A DNA stretch of 23,997 nt from JAOUEE01 sp051011595 (GTDB lineage: Bacteria > Actinomycetota > Acidimicrobiia > Acidimicrobiales > SHLQ01): assembly GCA_051011595.1 (NCBI GenBank), contig JBPCTQ010000280.1:1-23997 (forward strand), written 5' to 3'. The position numbers and the translations under genes are program-made. The notes below the pieces were generated by a model that did no database searches, was not told the DNA's origin, and was given only the letters and a program-made list of their open reading frames with translations. Of the stretch, positions 16,345 through 23,992 are shown one piece after another; the first letter of the stretch is position 1; every line of letters begins with the position of its first letter.

Positions 16345-17071
16345 TGGGATGGTCTCCGGTCGAGTCGAACATCTGCGACACCACCACGTCGGCGGCGTCT
16401 GCGGAGGCACCCTCCCACGCCACCCCGCCGTGGTCGAGAACGATCACTCGATCGCAGAGATCGAGCGCGTGGCCGACGTGCTGTTCGACGACGAGCACGG
16501 TGGTGCCGCGGCTGCGGATGTCGGCCAGGTGGTGGTACACCTCGTCGACGATGATGGGTGCCAACCCCAACGAGAGCTCGTCGGCGATCAACAGCCGGGG
16601 TGACTCCACCAGCACCCGGGCCAGAGCCAGCATTCGCTGCTCACCGCCCGACAGGGTGCCGGCCATCTGGTTCTGGCGCTCGCCCAGGCGGGGGAAGATG
16701 TCGTAGGCCTGCTCGAGGCCGAGCCCGACGCCCTGGCGTCCGAGGCTGCGGTTGAACGAGAGCGAGAGGTTCTCGGCCACCGTCAGGGTGGCGAAGACCG
16801 ATCGACCCTCGGGGGCGTGGGCCACCCCGGCCCGGGTGAACTGCCAGGCCGCGGCATGGGTGAAGTCCTCGCCGTCGATGCTGACCGTGCCCTTCGTGGG
16901 GTGGACCAGCCCGCTGGCCACCCGGGCCACGGTGGTCTTTCCGGCTCCGTTGCCGCCCAACAGGGCCACCGCCTCACCGGCCGCGATGGAGAGGGACAGG
17001 CCGAACAGGGCGCGGAAGGGCCCGTACCCGGCCTCGACATCGGCGAGCTCGAGCAGCGGGGGAGTGGTCAG
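16337..17071 (-). CDS. livF: Branched-chain-type ABC transporter ATP-binding protein LivF
   Basis: With a CTG start at 17071 the protein has 244 residues, the normal LivF length, and begins in register with homologues (PLLELADVEAGYG). Starting at the first GTG (16969) would cut into the domain just before Walker A. Walker A is GGNGAGKTT (39-47), the signature LSGGE (140-144), Walker B LLIADE ending at Glu165, and the H-loop His is in VVEQH. No ATG, GTG or TTG is available in frame between the CTG and 16969. The CTG overlaps the livG stop (CTGA) and has GGAGGG 6 nt upstream. It energises import with LivG through LivHM at the cytoplasmic face. The next gene, the thiolase-like protein, overlaps by 8 nt. 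Confidence 0.9.
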   Translation of the reverse strand: MTTPPLLELADVEAGYGPFRALFGLSLSIAAGEAVALLGGNGAGKTTVARVASGLVHPTKGTVSIDGEDFTHAAAWQFTRAGVAHAPEGRSVFATLTVAENLSLSFNRSLGRQGVGLGLEQAYDIFPRLGERQNQMAGTLSGGEQRMLALARVLVESPRLLIADELSLGLAPIIVDEVYHHLADIRSRGTTVLVVEQHVGHALDLCDRVIVLDHGGVAWEGASADAADVVVSQMFDSTGDHPSA

Positions 17072-17838
17072 GACGGACCCTCCAGGTCGCCGAGGTAGGC
17101 GTGCCGGACCGCAGGATCGGCCATCACCTGGGCCGTTGGCCCCTGGGCGATCAGCCGGCCGAAATCGAGCACGTAGGTTCGTTCGGTGAAGGTGGAGACG
17201 AGCTCGACGTCGTGTTCGACCAGCAGGATGGCGAAACCCCGTTCGTCCTGAATGGTGCGCAGTGTTCGCGCCAACAGGCTGGTCTCCTGGCGATCGAGAC
17301 CCGACGACGGCTCGTCGAGCAGCAACAGCTTGGGGTCGGTCATGAGTGCTCGGCCGACCTCGACCAGACGGCCCTCACCCAGGCTGAGCGACTCGATGGG
17401 GTCATCACCCCGGTGGGCCAGACCGAGCAGTTCGAGGACCTGATCACAGGCCTCGATCTCGTCGCGGCGGGCCCGTCCCAGCCCGAAGACATCCTTCAGG
17501 AACGAACCGTTGCCGCGATGAACCCGTTCGGCGATCAACAAGTGTTCGCGCACGGTCGTGTCGCTGAACAGCTCGATGCGTTGGAAGGTGCGGCCGATGC
17601 CCTGCCGGGCCCGTCGATGCACGGGCCAGGTGCTGATGTCGGCGCCGTCGAAGAGAACGGAGCCGTCATCGCTGGGGATGACCCCGAGCAGGCAGTTGAA
17701 GAAGGTGGTCTTCCCTGCGCCGTTGGGTCCGATGAGACCCACTCGTTCGCCGGAGTCGACCTGGATGGACACCTCGCTGAGGGCCTGGATGCCGGAAAAG
17801 GACTTGGCCACGCCGTCGGCATCGAGCAACGGAGTCAC
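17068..17838 (-). CDS. livG: Branched-chain-type ABC transporter ATP-binding protein LivG
   Basis: 256 residues; the GTG start overlaps the livHM stop (GTGA). Walker A GPNGAGKTT (37-45), Q-loop in GRTFQRIELF (82-91), signature LSLGE (151-155), Walker B LLLLDEPSSG (171-180), and the H-loop VEHDVE. LivG proteins are ATPases of HAAT-family importers for branched amino acids, amides, urea, aromatic acids and other small organics. The signature reads LSLGEGR instead of the more usual LSYGQQR, a modest deviation. It pairs with LivF (4-nt overlap downstream). The catabolic genes that follow suggest that the cargo is an organic acid or similar carbon source rather than an amino acid; this is inference. 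Confidence 0.93.
   Translation of the reverse strand: MTPLLDADGVAKSFSGIQALSEVSIQVDSGERVGLIGPNGAGKTTFFNCLLGVIPSDDGSVLFDGADISTWPVHRRARQGIGRTFQRIELFSDTTVREHLLIAERVHRGNGSFLKDVFGLGRARRDEIEACDQVLELLGLAHRGDDPIESLSLGEGRLVEVGRALMTDPKLLLLDEPSSGLDRQETSLLARTLRTIQDERGFAILLVEHDVELVSTFTERTYVLDFGRLIAQGPTAQVMADPAVRHAYLGDLEGPS
17078..17083 (-). promoter_or_regulatory. Strong Shine-Dalgarno site supporting the CTG start of livF
   Basis: GGAGGG lies inside the last codons of livG, 6 nt before the CTG at 17071. It is one of the better ribosome sites in the operon and is the main evidence that livF starts at this non-canonical codon. Confidence 0.6.
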
Positions 17839-19892
17839 GACGACACCTCCTCGGGCCGCGACTCGTCGTCGAGGTCATCCGGAGGCTCATCGGTCCGGCC
17901 GGCCGACAATCGGTCCAGCCGGGCCTGCATCTTGGCGGTCGAGCGTCGTTTGCCGTACTCGACCAGGCCCTCCGGGTGGCGGGCGTACTGGATGGATGTG
18001 AGGCCGAAGAGCACGAACCGCCACTTGCCGGAGAGGCCGAAGATGTTTCGGAGAATCGTGCGCTCGAACAAGCTGAACGATGCACCGGCCAGGATGGCGC
18101 CTTCGACGGTCCGTGCACTCAACGACACCACCAGGACCAGCCAGAACATGGCGGCCAGGGGCGCGAAGTTCTGCTCGTAGTTGACGTTCTTCTGCTGGAT
18201 GGCCAGCAACGCGCCGCCCAGACCGGCGATGAAGGCCGAGGTGGCGAAGGCCACCAGCCGGGCCCGCGCCGGGTTGATGCCGATGGACTGGGCAGCCAGT
18301 TCGCTGCCTCGGAGCGCTCGTAGGGTTCGCCCGATGGTGCCCTCACGAAGTTGGATCACCACCACCGAGGTGATTACCAGCACGATCACACACAACGTGA
18401 GGTAGCTCTTGTCGTTGGCGAAGTCGAGCGGTCCGACGGCGGGACGGGGAACCCGGGTTCCTTGCAGGAGCGAGGCCGCGCCCACCCACGTCTGGCGAAC
18501 GACCACCGCGTCGAAGAAGAAGGCGAAAGCCAGCGTGGCGACGGCCAACCAGACGCCCCCGAGCCTGCGCACCGGCAGCGAGAGCAGTGAGCCCACCGCC
18601 GCGGCGATGGCGGCGCCGACGAGGGCGCCGGCCAGCACCGACACCTCCCAGCGCTCGGCGAATTGGTACACCGAGAAGGCGCCGATGGCGGCGAACGTGC
18701 CCTGGCACAACGAGATCTGACCAGCCATCCCGGTCATGACCGTGATGGAGAGGAAGATGATCGACATGATGACACCCTGGGTGACCAGGAAGATCCAGCT
18801 GGTGTCGGCCTGGGTGTAGACCCACAAGCCGCCGAACACCACCACCAACAGACCGAACACCCAGGTGGCGACGGTCAGGATGAGACTCCGGGTCATGGCC
18901 GCCGATTGCGGCGGCGGGGGGTCGACGCCGGCCAACGGGTCGGTCGTTTCGGTCGACGCGCGGATTCGGGGCGAGAAGACGAGGATCCCGAACAGCACCA
19001 GGAAGGGCAGGGCCAGTGTGAAGTTGTCGGCCAGCGGTTTGAGCCAACCCGCGTCGGTGGCCCATCGAGGCAGATAGGTGTTGGACAACGCGATGACGAT
19101 GCCGATGCCCAACCCACCCAACATGGCTCGGGGCATGCTCACCAGCAGGCCGCACGCGGCGGCGGCGATACCGATGACGATCAGCTCGAAGAAGGCAATG
19201 TCCTCCAGCGTGTTGAACCGGGGTGCGATCAGCACGCCGGCCAGTCCGGCGAACAGACTCGACAGGGCCCAGGCGAAGGCCGAGATCCGATCGGAGCGAA
19301 CACCGGCCAACTCGGTCATACGAGGGCTCTCGACCACGGCCCGCATGGCCAGCCCCAGCGCGGTGAAGCGGAAGATGGCGCCGAGGACGGCGATGGCCAA
19401 CAAGGCCACGGCCATCTGGGTCAGTTCGTTGCGACTCCACCCGTACACACCGAAGGGGTCATAGAACGGGGGACCGTTGCCGTTGGGCAACAAACCCTCC
19501 GGTGTGCGGCCGGCCACCGGCTCGAAACCCACGATCAACTCGAACAGATTGGGCAGCGCCACGCTGAGCCCGATGGTCACCACCAACTTCGAGACCGCCG
19601 ACGCGGTGCGAAGGTGACGGAAGATCAGGCGCTCGAGCACCAGTCCCAGCGCGGGTGCCAGGATGAGAACCGACAGGACGAAGGCGGGGAACGCACCCCA
19701 TTCCCACTGGTTGCGGGCCTGGAAGTACATGGCGGCGCTGATGTAGGCCTGGGCACCGAAGGCCAGGTTGAAGACCCCCGACGTCTTGTAGGTGAGCACG
19801 AAGCCCAGCGCGATCAGCGCATAGACGGTGCCGGGGGGAGTGCCTTGGAGGACGGCCCGGAAGATGTCTTCGAGCGCGCTGGCCAAGATCAC
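17835..19892 (-). CDS. livHM: Fused LivH-LivM permease of a branched-chain-type ABC transporter
   Basis: 685 residues from GTG 19892, with GAGGA 7 nt upstream. Residues 1 to about 310 are LivH-like (GTVYALIALGFVLTYKTSGVFNLAFGA at 21-47; ALGLAMRAV near 178; a GLGIGIVIALSNTYLP-type end). Residues about 335-650 are LivM-like (ITVMTGMAGQISLCQGTFAAIGA; RRLGGVWLAVATLAFAF; IGRTLRALRGSELAAQSIGI, the EAA-type loop contacting the ATPases). A linker rich in Pro, Thr and Asp (about 312-335) joins them, and a charged cytoplasmic tail closes the protein. It forms the membrane channel; the fusion fixes 1:1 stoichiometry. It is followed by livG with a GTGA overlap and preceded by livK after a 99-nt gap. Confidence 0.93.
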   Translation of the reverse strand: MILASALEDIFRAVLQGTPPGTVYALIALGFVLTYKTSGVFNLAFGAQAYISAAMYFQARNQWEWGAFPAFVLSVLILAPALGLVLERLIFRHLRTASAVSKLVVTIGLSVALPNLFELIVGFEPVAGRTPEGLLPNGNGPPFYDPFGVYGWSRNELTQMAVALLAIAVLGAIFRFTALGLAMRAVVESPRMTELAGVRSDRISAFAWALSSLFAGLAGVLIAPRFNTLEDIAFFELIVIGIAAAACGLLVSMPRAMLGGLGIGIVIALSNTYLPRWATDAGWLKPLADNFTLALPFLVLFGILVFSPRIRASTETTDPLAGVDPPPPQSAAMTRSLILTVATWVFGLLVVVFGGLWVYTQADTSWIFLVTQGVIMSIIFLSITVMTGMAGQISLCQGTFAAIGAFSVYQFAERWEVSVLAGALVGAAIAAAVGSLLSLPVRRLGGVWLAVATLAFAFFFDAVVVRQTWVGAASLLQGTRVPRPAVGPLDFANDKSYLTLCVIVLVITSVVVIQLREGTIGRTLRALRGSELAAQSIGINPARARLVAFATSAFIAGLGGALLAIQQKNVNYEQNFAPLAAMFWLVLVVSLSARTVEGAILAGASFSLFERTILRNIFGLSGKWRFVLFGLTSIQYARHPEGLVEYGKRRSTAKMQARLDRLSAGRTDEPPDDLDDESRPEEVSS

Positions 19893-19948
19893 AGGGTGAT
19901 CCTCACCGGCTCACCGGGCCGCGGGTCGCCGCCGTCTGGTCGGGATCG

Positions 19949-19979
19949 CACACCCCCAGCGTGTGGCATCTGGTCAGAT
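19949..19979 (-). other. Short inverted repeats in the livK-livHM gap
   Basis: The only sizeable gap inside the operon (99 nt) contains CACAC/GTGTG around 7 nt (19949-19965) and ATCTG-GT-CAGAT (19968-19979). Such intercistronic hairpins after a binding-protein gene can protect its mRNA or attenuate downstream expression. The stems are only 5 bp, so this is tentative. Confidence 0.2.
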
Positions 19980-19991
19980 CCGGGGTCGGTC

Positions 19992-21446
19992 TCAGTCGGC
20001 GAAGTTGGTGGGTGTGGGCTCGGCCCAGTCGGTGGTGGAGTTGTCCCAGCACAACCAGGGGGCGTCGGGTTCGCTCACGGTGACGAACACGTCGCTTTCG
20101 ACCTTCACGGGCGACAAGCACTCCAGTGCATAGTCGTTGGTGGGGTCACCCTCGGTGGGTGCGGTGTGCTGACGGGTCCAATCGATGGGATTGATCAGGC
20201 CGCCGGCGTCGTACGCAGTGAAGCTGTTGGTGGCGGCCAGAACCGTGTCGCGTTCGAACTCGGGACCAGCGGCCAGCAATCCTTCGAACGCCAGGTCGGC
20301 GTTGATCCAACCGACCATTGCCAGTTCGGACAAGTCGGCGCCCGTCTCGTCCATCCAGGCCAGGAACTGTTGCTGCAGCTCGATGTCGGTTTCGTACTCG
20401 AAGGGAACGAACTGGGCCACCACGTAGTCGCCCTCGAACAGGCCTTCTGACTCGGCGACGAACGGTTGGTTGTAGGTGTTGGGGTGATACATGAGGACAT
20501 CGCCCATTCCCTGGCGTTCGAGCTCTTGCGCCAGGGTCTTCATACCGTTGAGATCCATACAGGTGGCGATGAAGTCGACGCCGGCGTCCTTCATCAGGGT
20601 GACCTCCGGGCCGATGCCGTTCGGAAGGCCGAAATCGATGTTGTCGTTCAGGTAGCCCATGGTGAGACCGAGCTCCTCGCCGTAGAGGTTCACCGAGGCC
20701 TCCAGCGATTGGGCGCAGATGCGCGAATTCTCGCTGACGCCATAACCGAGGCTGGCCACCGTGGTGGCGCCGGCGTCGTTGGCCGCCCAGGGCACCCCGC
20801 GTTGGGTGCAATCGGCACACGTCACGGGGAAGTGCCCGAGGATGTTCTGCCGGTCGGCGGATTCCTCGGCGTGGATGTTCCACACGTAGCTCGGGACGCC
20901 GGCATCGTTGAGATCTCCCCAACCCGACGCCACCAGGGTGGCCGAGAAGGCCCCGAAGATGTCGTCGTTGGACACCACCTCCAGTGCTCGGGCCTGGTTG
21001 TTGCTCAGCTCGTCGTCGATCTTGTCGGCCAGCACCATCTCACGCCCATAGATGCCGCCCTCGCTGTTGCGCCAGGCGAAGTAGGCCTCGATGCCCTGGT
21101 TGTAGCAGTCCATGATGCAGGTGCCGAGCGGATTGTTCTCCTTGGTGGCGATGGAGGCGTAGCGGATCTCGGTGTCGTTCACACCAGGCACACCCTCGAT
21201 GGCGACGAAGGTGTCGCGTTCGCTGGGTGCACTGCCATCGGTTTCGCCGTCGGTATCGGTCGTGCTGTCAGGTGCGCTGGTGGCCGGCTCGGTCCCGGAG
21301 CCCGTCTCGGTGGCAGGTGGTGCAGTTCCGTCAGCTGACGAATCATCGCTGGTGGCCGAATCGGTGCCCCCGTCGTCGTCACCGGAGTTGCCGCAGGCGG
21401 CCGCCACCAGTGAGATCAGCAGGATGACTGCGAACAGTCGGCGCAT
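19992..21446 (-). CDS. livK: Branched-chain-type ABC transporter substrate-binding lipoprotein
   Basis: 484 residues from ATG 21446; a TTG five codons upstream is a weaker start. A lipoprotein signal occupies residues 1-18 (MRRLFAVILLISLVAAAC), with the lipobox Cys at 18. A low-complexity linker rich in Ser, Thr, Asp, Gly and Glu follows to about 78. The remainder is a periplasmic-binding-protein type I fold: DTEIRYASIATKENN, GIEAYFAWRNSEGGIYGREM (about 118-137), and GLTMGYLNDNIDFG in the second lobe. Six or more cysteines in the mature part (CIMDC, CADC, CAQS, CMDL, CLSP, CWDN) suggest disulfides outside the cell. It would be membrane-anchored and deliver ligand to LivHM. It is the first gene of the operon. 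Ligand unknown. Confidence 0.92.
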   Translation of the reverse strand: MRRLFAVILLISLVAAACGNSGDDDGGTDSATSDDSSADGTAPPATETGSGTEPATSAPDSTTDTDGETDGSAPSERDTFVAIEGVPGVNDTEIRYASIATKENNPLGTCIMDCYNQGIEAYFAWRNSEGGIYGREMVLADKIDDELSNNQARALEVVSNDDIFGAFSATLVASGWGDLNDAGVPSYVWNIHAEESADRQNILGHFPVTCADCTQRGVPWAANDAGATTVASLGYGVSENSRICAQSLEASVNLYGEELGLTMGYLNDNIDFGLPNGIGPEVTLMKDAGVDFIATCMDLNGMKTLAQELERQGMGDVLMYHPNTYNQPFVAESEGLFEGDYVVAQFVPFEYETDIELQQQFLAWMDETGADLSELAMVGWINADLAFEGLLAAGPEFERDTVLAATNSFTAYDAGGLINPIDWTRQHTAPTEGDPTNDYALECLSPVKVESDVFVTVSEPDAPWLCWDNSTTDWAEPTPTNFAD

Positions 21447-21554
21447 CGTTACCCCCAACACAGATCAACTCACACCGAACCCCGAGGCCGGCCAACCTGA
21501 CGGTAATGCTGGCCGCGTGGCAATGTCAGATCACTCTCGAAGGGGGTCCCGCAG

Positions 21555-22748
21555 ATGCGGTTGCACCATGACGACGCCACCGAGGCGTTCCGAGCCGAGT
21601 TCTCGGCCTGGCTCGATGCCAATCTGCCCGATCCGGCGGAGGCCACCGAACGAGCGAAGTCCAGTGCCGATACCCCTGAGTGGGCCCGCCGATTCCAGGC
21701 CAAGATGTTCGACGACGGTTGGTTGGTTCCCGCCTACCCGCCCGAGTTCGGGGGTCGCGACGCCGGGCTGTTCGAACAGCTGGTGTACTTCGAGGAACTG
21801 GGTCGGCGCGACATCACCCGGAGCTTCAACCCGCAGGGCCTGGGTATCGTCGGCGCATCGATCGTCTCGTTCGGGAACGACGACCAGAAACGCGACTACG
21901 CCATCCCCATCCTGCGGGCCGAGATGATGGCCGCGTTGGGGATGAGCGAACCCAACGCCGGGAGTGACCTGGCCGGGCTCAGCACCCGGGCCGTCGTCGA
22001 CGGCGATGAGTTCGTGGTGAACGGTCAGAAGGTGTGGACCTCGGGTGCCCACGATGCCGACATGATCCTGGCCTTCGTGCGTACCGATCCCGATGCGCCC
22101 AAACACAAGGGCATCTCCGCGCTCATCATCGACACCGACAGTGCCGGCCTGACCCGGCGGCCCTTTCCCGACATCACCGGACCCGATCACACCGACTTCA
22201 ACGAGGTGTTCTTCGACGATGTGCGCGTTCCCGCCGCCAACCTGGTGGGCGAACTCAACGACGGGTGGCGGATCTGCAACGGTGCACTGGCCCACGAACG
22301 GGCCATGTTGTGGATCATGTGGTCGCAGGGGCTCGACAAGATGATCGACGATTTCGTGGTCGAGCTGCGGGGTTCGGCCAAGGCCGACGATCCGGTGCTT
22401 CTCGACAAGCTCGGCCGCCTCATCGCCGACGCCCAGGCGCTGCGGCTGCTGGGCAATCGCCAGCTGGCCAAGCAACAACGGGGACTGGTGCCAGCCGAAC
22501 AGTCGATCCTCAAGGTGATGGGTTCCGAGGCCCAGCGCGAGCTGGCGCTGCTGGCGGTGGAGGCCTTCGGCCCCTATGCCCTCGACCAACGGCAGGTGCC
22601 CGACCACCGGAGTGCCTTCGCCAGCGATCGTCTGGTGGCGACCTGGTTCGACCGGTATCTGTTCGGCTTCGCCGGCACGATCAGCGGCGGTACCAGCGAG
22701 ATCCAACGCAACATCATCGCCGAGCGGGTCCTCGGCCTGCCCCGCTGA
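21555..22748 (+). CDS. Acyl-CoA dehydrogenase, larger subunit type
   Basis: 397 residues from ATG 21555, with AAGGGGG about 9 nt upstream. ACAD landmarks: AYPPEFGGRDAG (60-71), LGMSEPNAGSDLA (128-140, FAD contact), VNGQKVWTSGAHDAD (155-169), FFDDVRVPAANLVGE (219-233) and ISGGTSEIQRNIIAERVLG (376-394). The MCAD-type catalytic Glu position (YEGTS) is Gly (SGGTS). Glu248 in ALAHERAM sits on the helix that carries the base in isovaleryl-CoA dehydrogenase-like enzymes. It would introduce an alpha,beta double bond into an acyl-CoA and pass electrons to ETF. The next gene, 15 nt on, is a second, dissimilar ACAD, as in heteromeric FadE pairs of actinobacterial steroid degradation. It is divergent from livK across 108 nt. 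Confidence 0.93.
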   Translation: MRLHHDDATEAFRAEFSAWLDANLPDPAEATERAKSSADTPEWARRFQAKMFDDGWLVPAYPPEFGGRDAGLFEQLVYFEELGRRDITRSFNPQGLGIVGASIVSFGNDDQKRDYAIPILRAEMMAALGMSEPNAGSDLAGLSTRAVVDGDEFVVNGQKVWTSGAHDADMILAFVRTDPDAPKHKGISALIIDTDSAGLTRRPFPDITGPDHTDFNEVFFDDVRVPAANLVGELNDGWRICNGALAHERAMLWIMWSQGLDKMIDDFVVELRGSAKADDPVLLDKLGRLIADAQALRLLGNRQLAKQQRGLVPAEQSILKVMGSEAQRELALLAVEAFGPYALDQRQVPDHRSAFASDRLVATWFDRYLFGFAGTISGGTSEIQRNIIAERVLGLPR

Positions 22749-22763
22749 CGGAAGGAACCGACG

Positions 22764-23873
22764 ATGGACTTCGAATTCACCGACGAGCAACTCGATCTGC
22801 AGCGTGCGGTCCGTGATGTGCTGGGCCAGGAGTGTCCTCCCGACCTGGTCCGCCAGGTCACCGAGGGTTCGGCCGATGGGGCCGCGTTCTGGGCCACCCT
22901 GGTGTCGCTCGACTGGCCGGGCCTGGCGTTGGCTCCCGAACACGGCGGCACCGGCTACTCGTGGGTCGAGTTGGCCATCGTGCTCGAGGAGCTGGGCCGG
23001 GTGGCCGCGCCAGGGCCCTTCCTGGCTACGGTCACCCAGTTCGCTGCGACCGGCGCTGCGGTGGGATCGACCGAAGATCAGCAGCGGTGGTGGGTGCCAG
23101 TGGTCAACGGAGCCATCACCGGAGCGTTGGCACTCGACGAAGGGGCGGGCACGTGGGGTGTCGGCGAGGTGGCCGCCACGGCCACACCCGATGGCGACTC
23201 ACTGGTGCTGGCCGGAACCAAACGTTTCGTGCTCGACGGGTCGACGGCCGACGAGATCGCGGTGGTGGTGCGCCTCGGTGGCGAGGCGAGGGTTGTGGTG
23301 GTGCGCCGGTCCGACCTCACCGTCGATGCCTACCGGCCCATCGATGCCACCGCAGTGCACGCCGACTTGGTGCTCGACGGGGTGCGAGTGGACCAGGATC
23401 GACTGATCGGTGATGGGACGGCCGAGCAGGGCCTGGAGCGCGCCGTGGGTGAGGCCACCGCCGCCGTGGCTGTCACCACCGTGGGTGCGTGCCAACGCAT
23501 CTTCGAGATGGCGGTCGATTACGCCAAGGAGCGCCAGCAGTTCGATGTGCCCATCGGGTCGTTCCAGGCCGTCAAACACAAGCTGGCCGACATGTACCGA
23601 GACGTGGAACGAGCCCGGGCGCTGGCCTTCTACGCGGCCCTGTGCCTGGCTGAAGGTGACCCATCGTGGGAGCGGGCGGTGTCGATGGCCAAGGCTGCGG
23701 CCGGTGAGTGTCAGCAGCGGTGTGTGCAGGACGGCCTCCAGCTGTTCGGAGGCATCGGCTATACGTGGGAGAACGACCTCCATCTGTTCCTGCGTAAGGC
23801 CAAGGTGGGCGAGCTCACCATGGGCAGCGCTTCCCAGCATCGCCAACACGTCGCCCGCCTCACCCTGGCCTGA
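22764..23873 (+). CDS. Acyl-CoA dehydrogenase, smaller partner subunit type
   Basis: 369 residues from ATG 22764, preceded by GGAAGGAA. N-terminal helices (FTDEQLDLQRAVRDVL), then LALAPEHGGTGYSWVELAIV (54-73) and a shortened, diverged central beta domain (about 115-210) lacking the usual SEPNAGSD motif. The C-terminal domain has YAKERQQFDVPIGSFQAVKH (253-272), QLFGGIGYTWENDLH (326-340) and LFLRKAK. The helix that would carry the IVD-type Glu reads GEATAAVAV with no ER pair. This is the pattern of the partner chain in heterotetrameric FadE complexes, where the two chains share FAD sites. Co-transcribed with the preceding ACAD. Substrate unknown; the neighbouring thiolase/DUF35 operon may belong to the same pathway. 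Confidence 0.92.
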   Translation: MDFEFTDEQLDLQRAVRDVLGQECPPDLVRQVTEGSADGAAFWATLVSLDWPGLALAPEHGGTGYSWVELAIVLEELGRVAAPGPFLATVTQFAATGAAVGSTEDQQRWWVPVVNGAITGALALDEGAGTWGVGEVAATATPDGDSLVLAGTKRFVLDGSTADEIAVVVRLGGEARVVVVRRSDLTVDAYRPIDATAVHADLVLDGVRVDQDRLIGDGTAEQGLERAVGEATAAVAVTTVGACQRIFEMAVDYAKERQQFDVPIGSFQAVKHKLADMYRDVERARALAFYAALCLAEGDPSWERAVSMAKAAAGECQQRCVQDGLQLFGGIGYTWENDLHLFLRKAKVGELTMGSASQHRQHVARLTLA

Positions 23874-23883
23874 CCCCGCCCAG

Positions 23884-23992
23884 CCGAACTGGCGGTACAG
23901 CGCGTCATACGTGACGCGTAGGACCGCCAGAACGCCGCCGCAACCGAACTGGCGGTGGAGCGCGTCATACGTGACGCGTAGGACCGCCAGAA
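23884..23992. repeat. Two tandem 60-nt units, each a long imperfect hairpin
   Basis: Two near-identical units repeat with a period of exactly 60 nt. Each has CTGGCGGT pairing with ACCGCCAG (23889-23896/23923-23930; 23949-23956/23983-23990) and an inner CGCGTCA-TACG-TGACGCG hairpin (23901-23918; 23961-23978). The two stems are separated by a 4x4 internal loop (ACAG or GGAG against TAGG). The units differ at two bases in the left loop and in the spacer. The repeat starts just after the acyl-CoA dehydrogenase stop and runs to the window edge, so more copies may follow. Candidate roles are a REP/BIME-like extragenic element, a terminator, or a binding site. Confidence 0.85.

Noticed and set aside
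18663..20450. 595-codon open frame on the plus strand
   Set aside because: Antisense to livHM and livK. The translation is low-complexity, rich in Gly, Gln, His, Asp and Arg, with no recognisable fold; the minus strand carries obvious transporter genes.
21447..21554. TetR-type operator between livK and the acyl-CoA dehydrogenase gene
   Set aside because: CTGAC...GTCAG symmetry with a long spacer is visible, but the inner bases do not match well and no regulator gene is in the window; too weak to annotate.
23884..23992. CRISPR array
   Set aside because: Only two units, the repeated part fills almost the entire 60-nt period, there are no variable spacers of typical length, and no cas genes are nearby.
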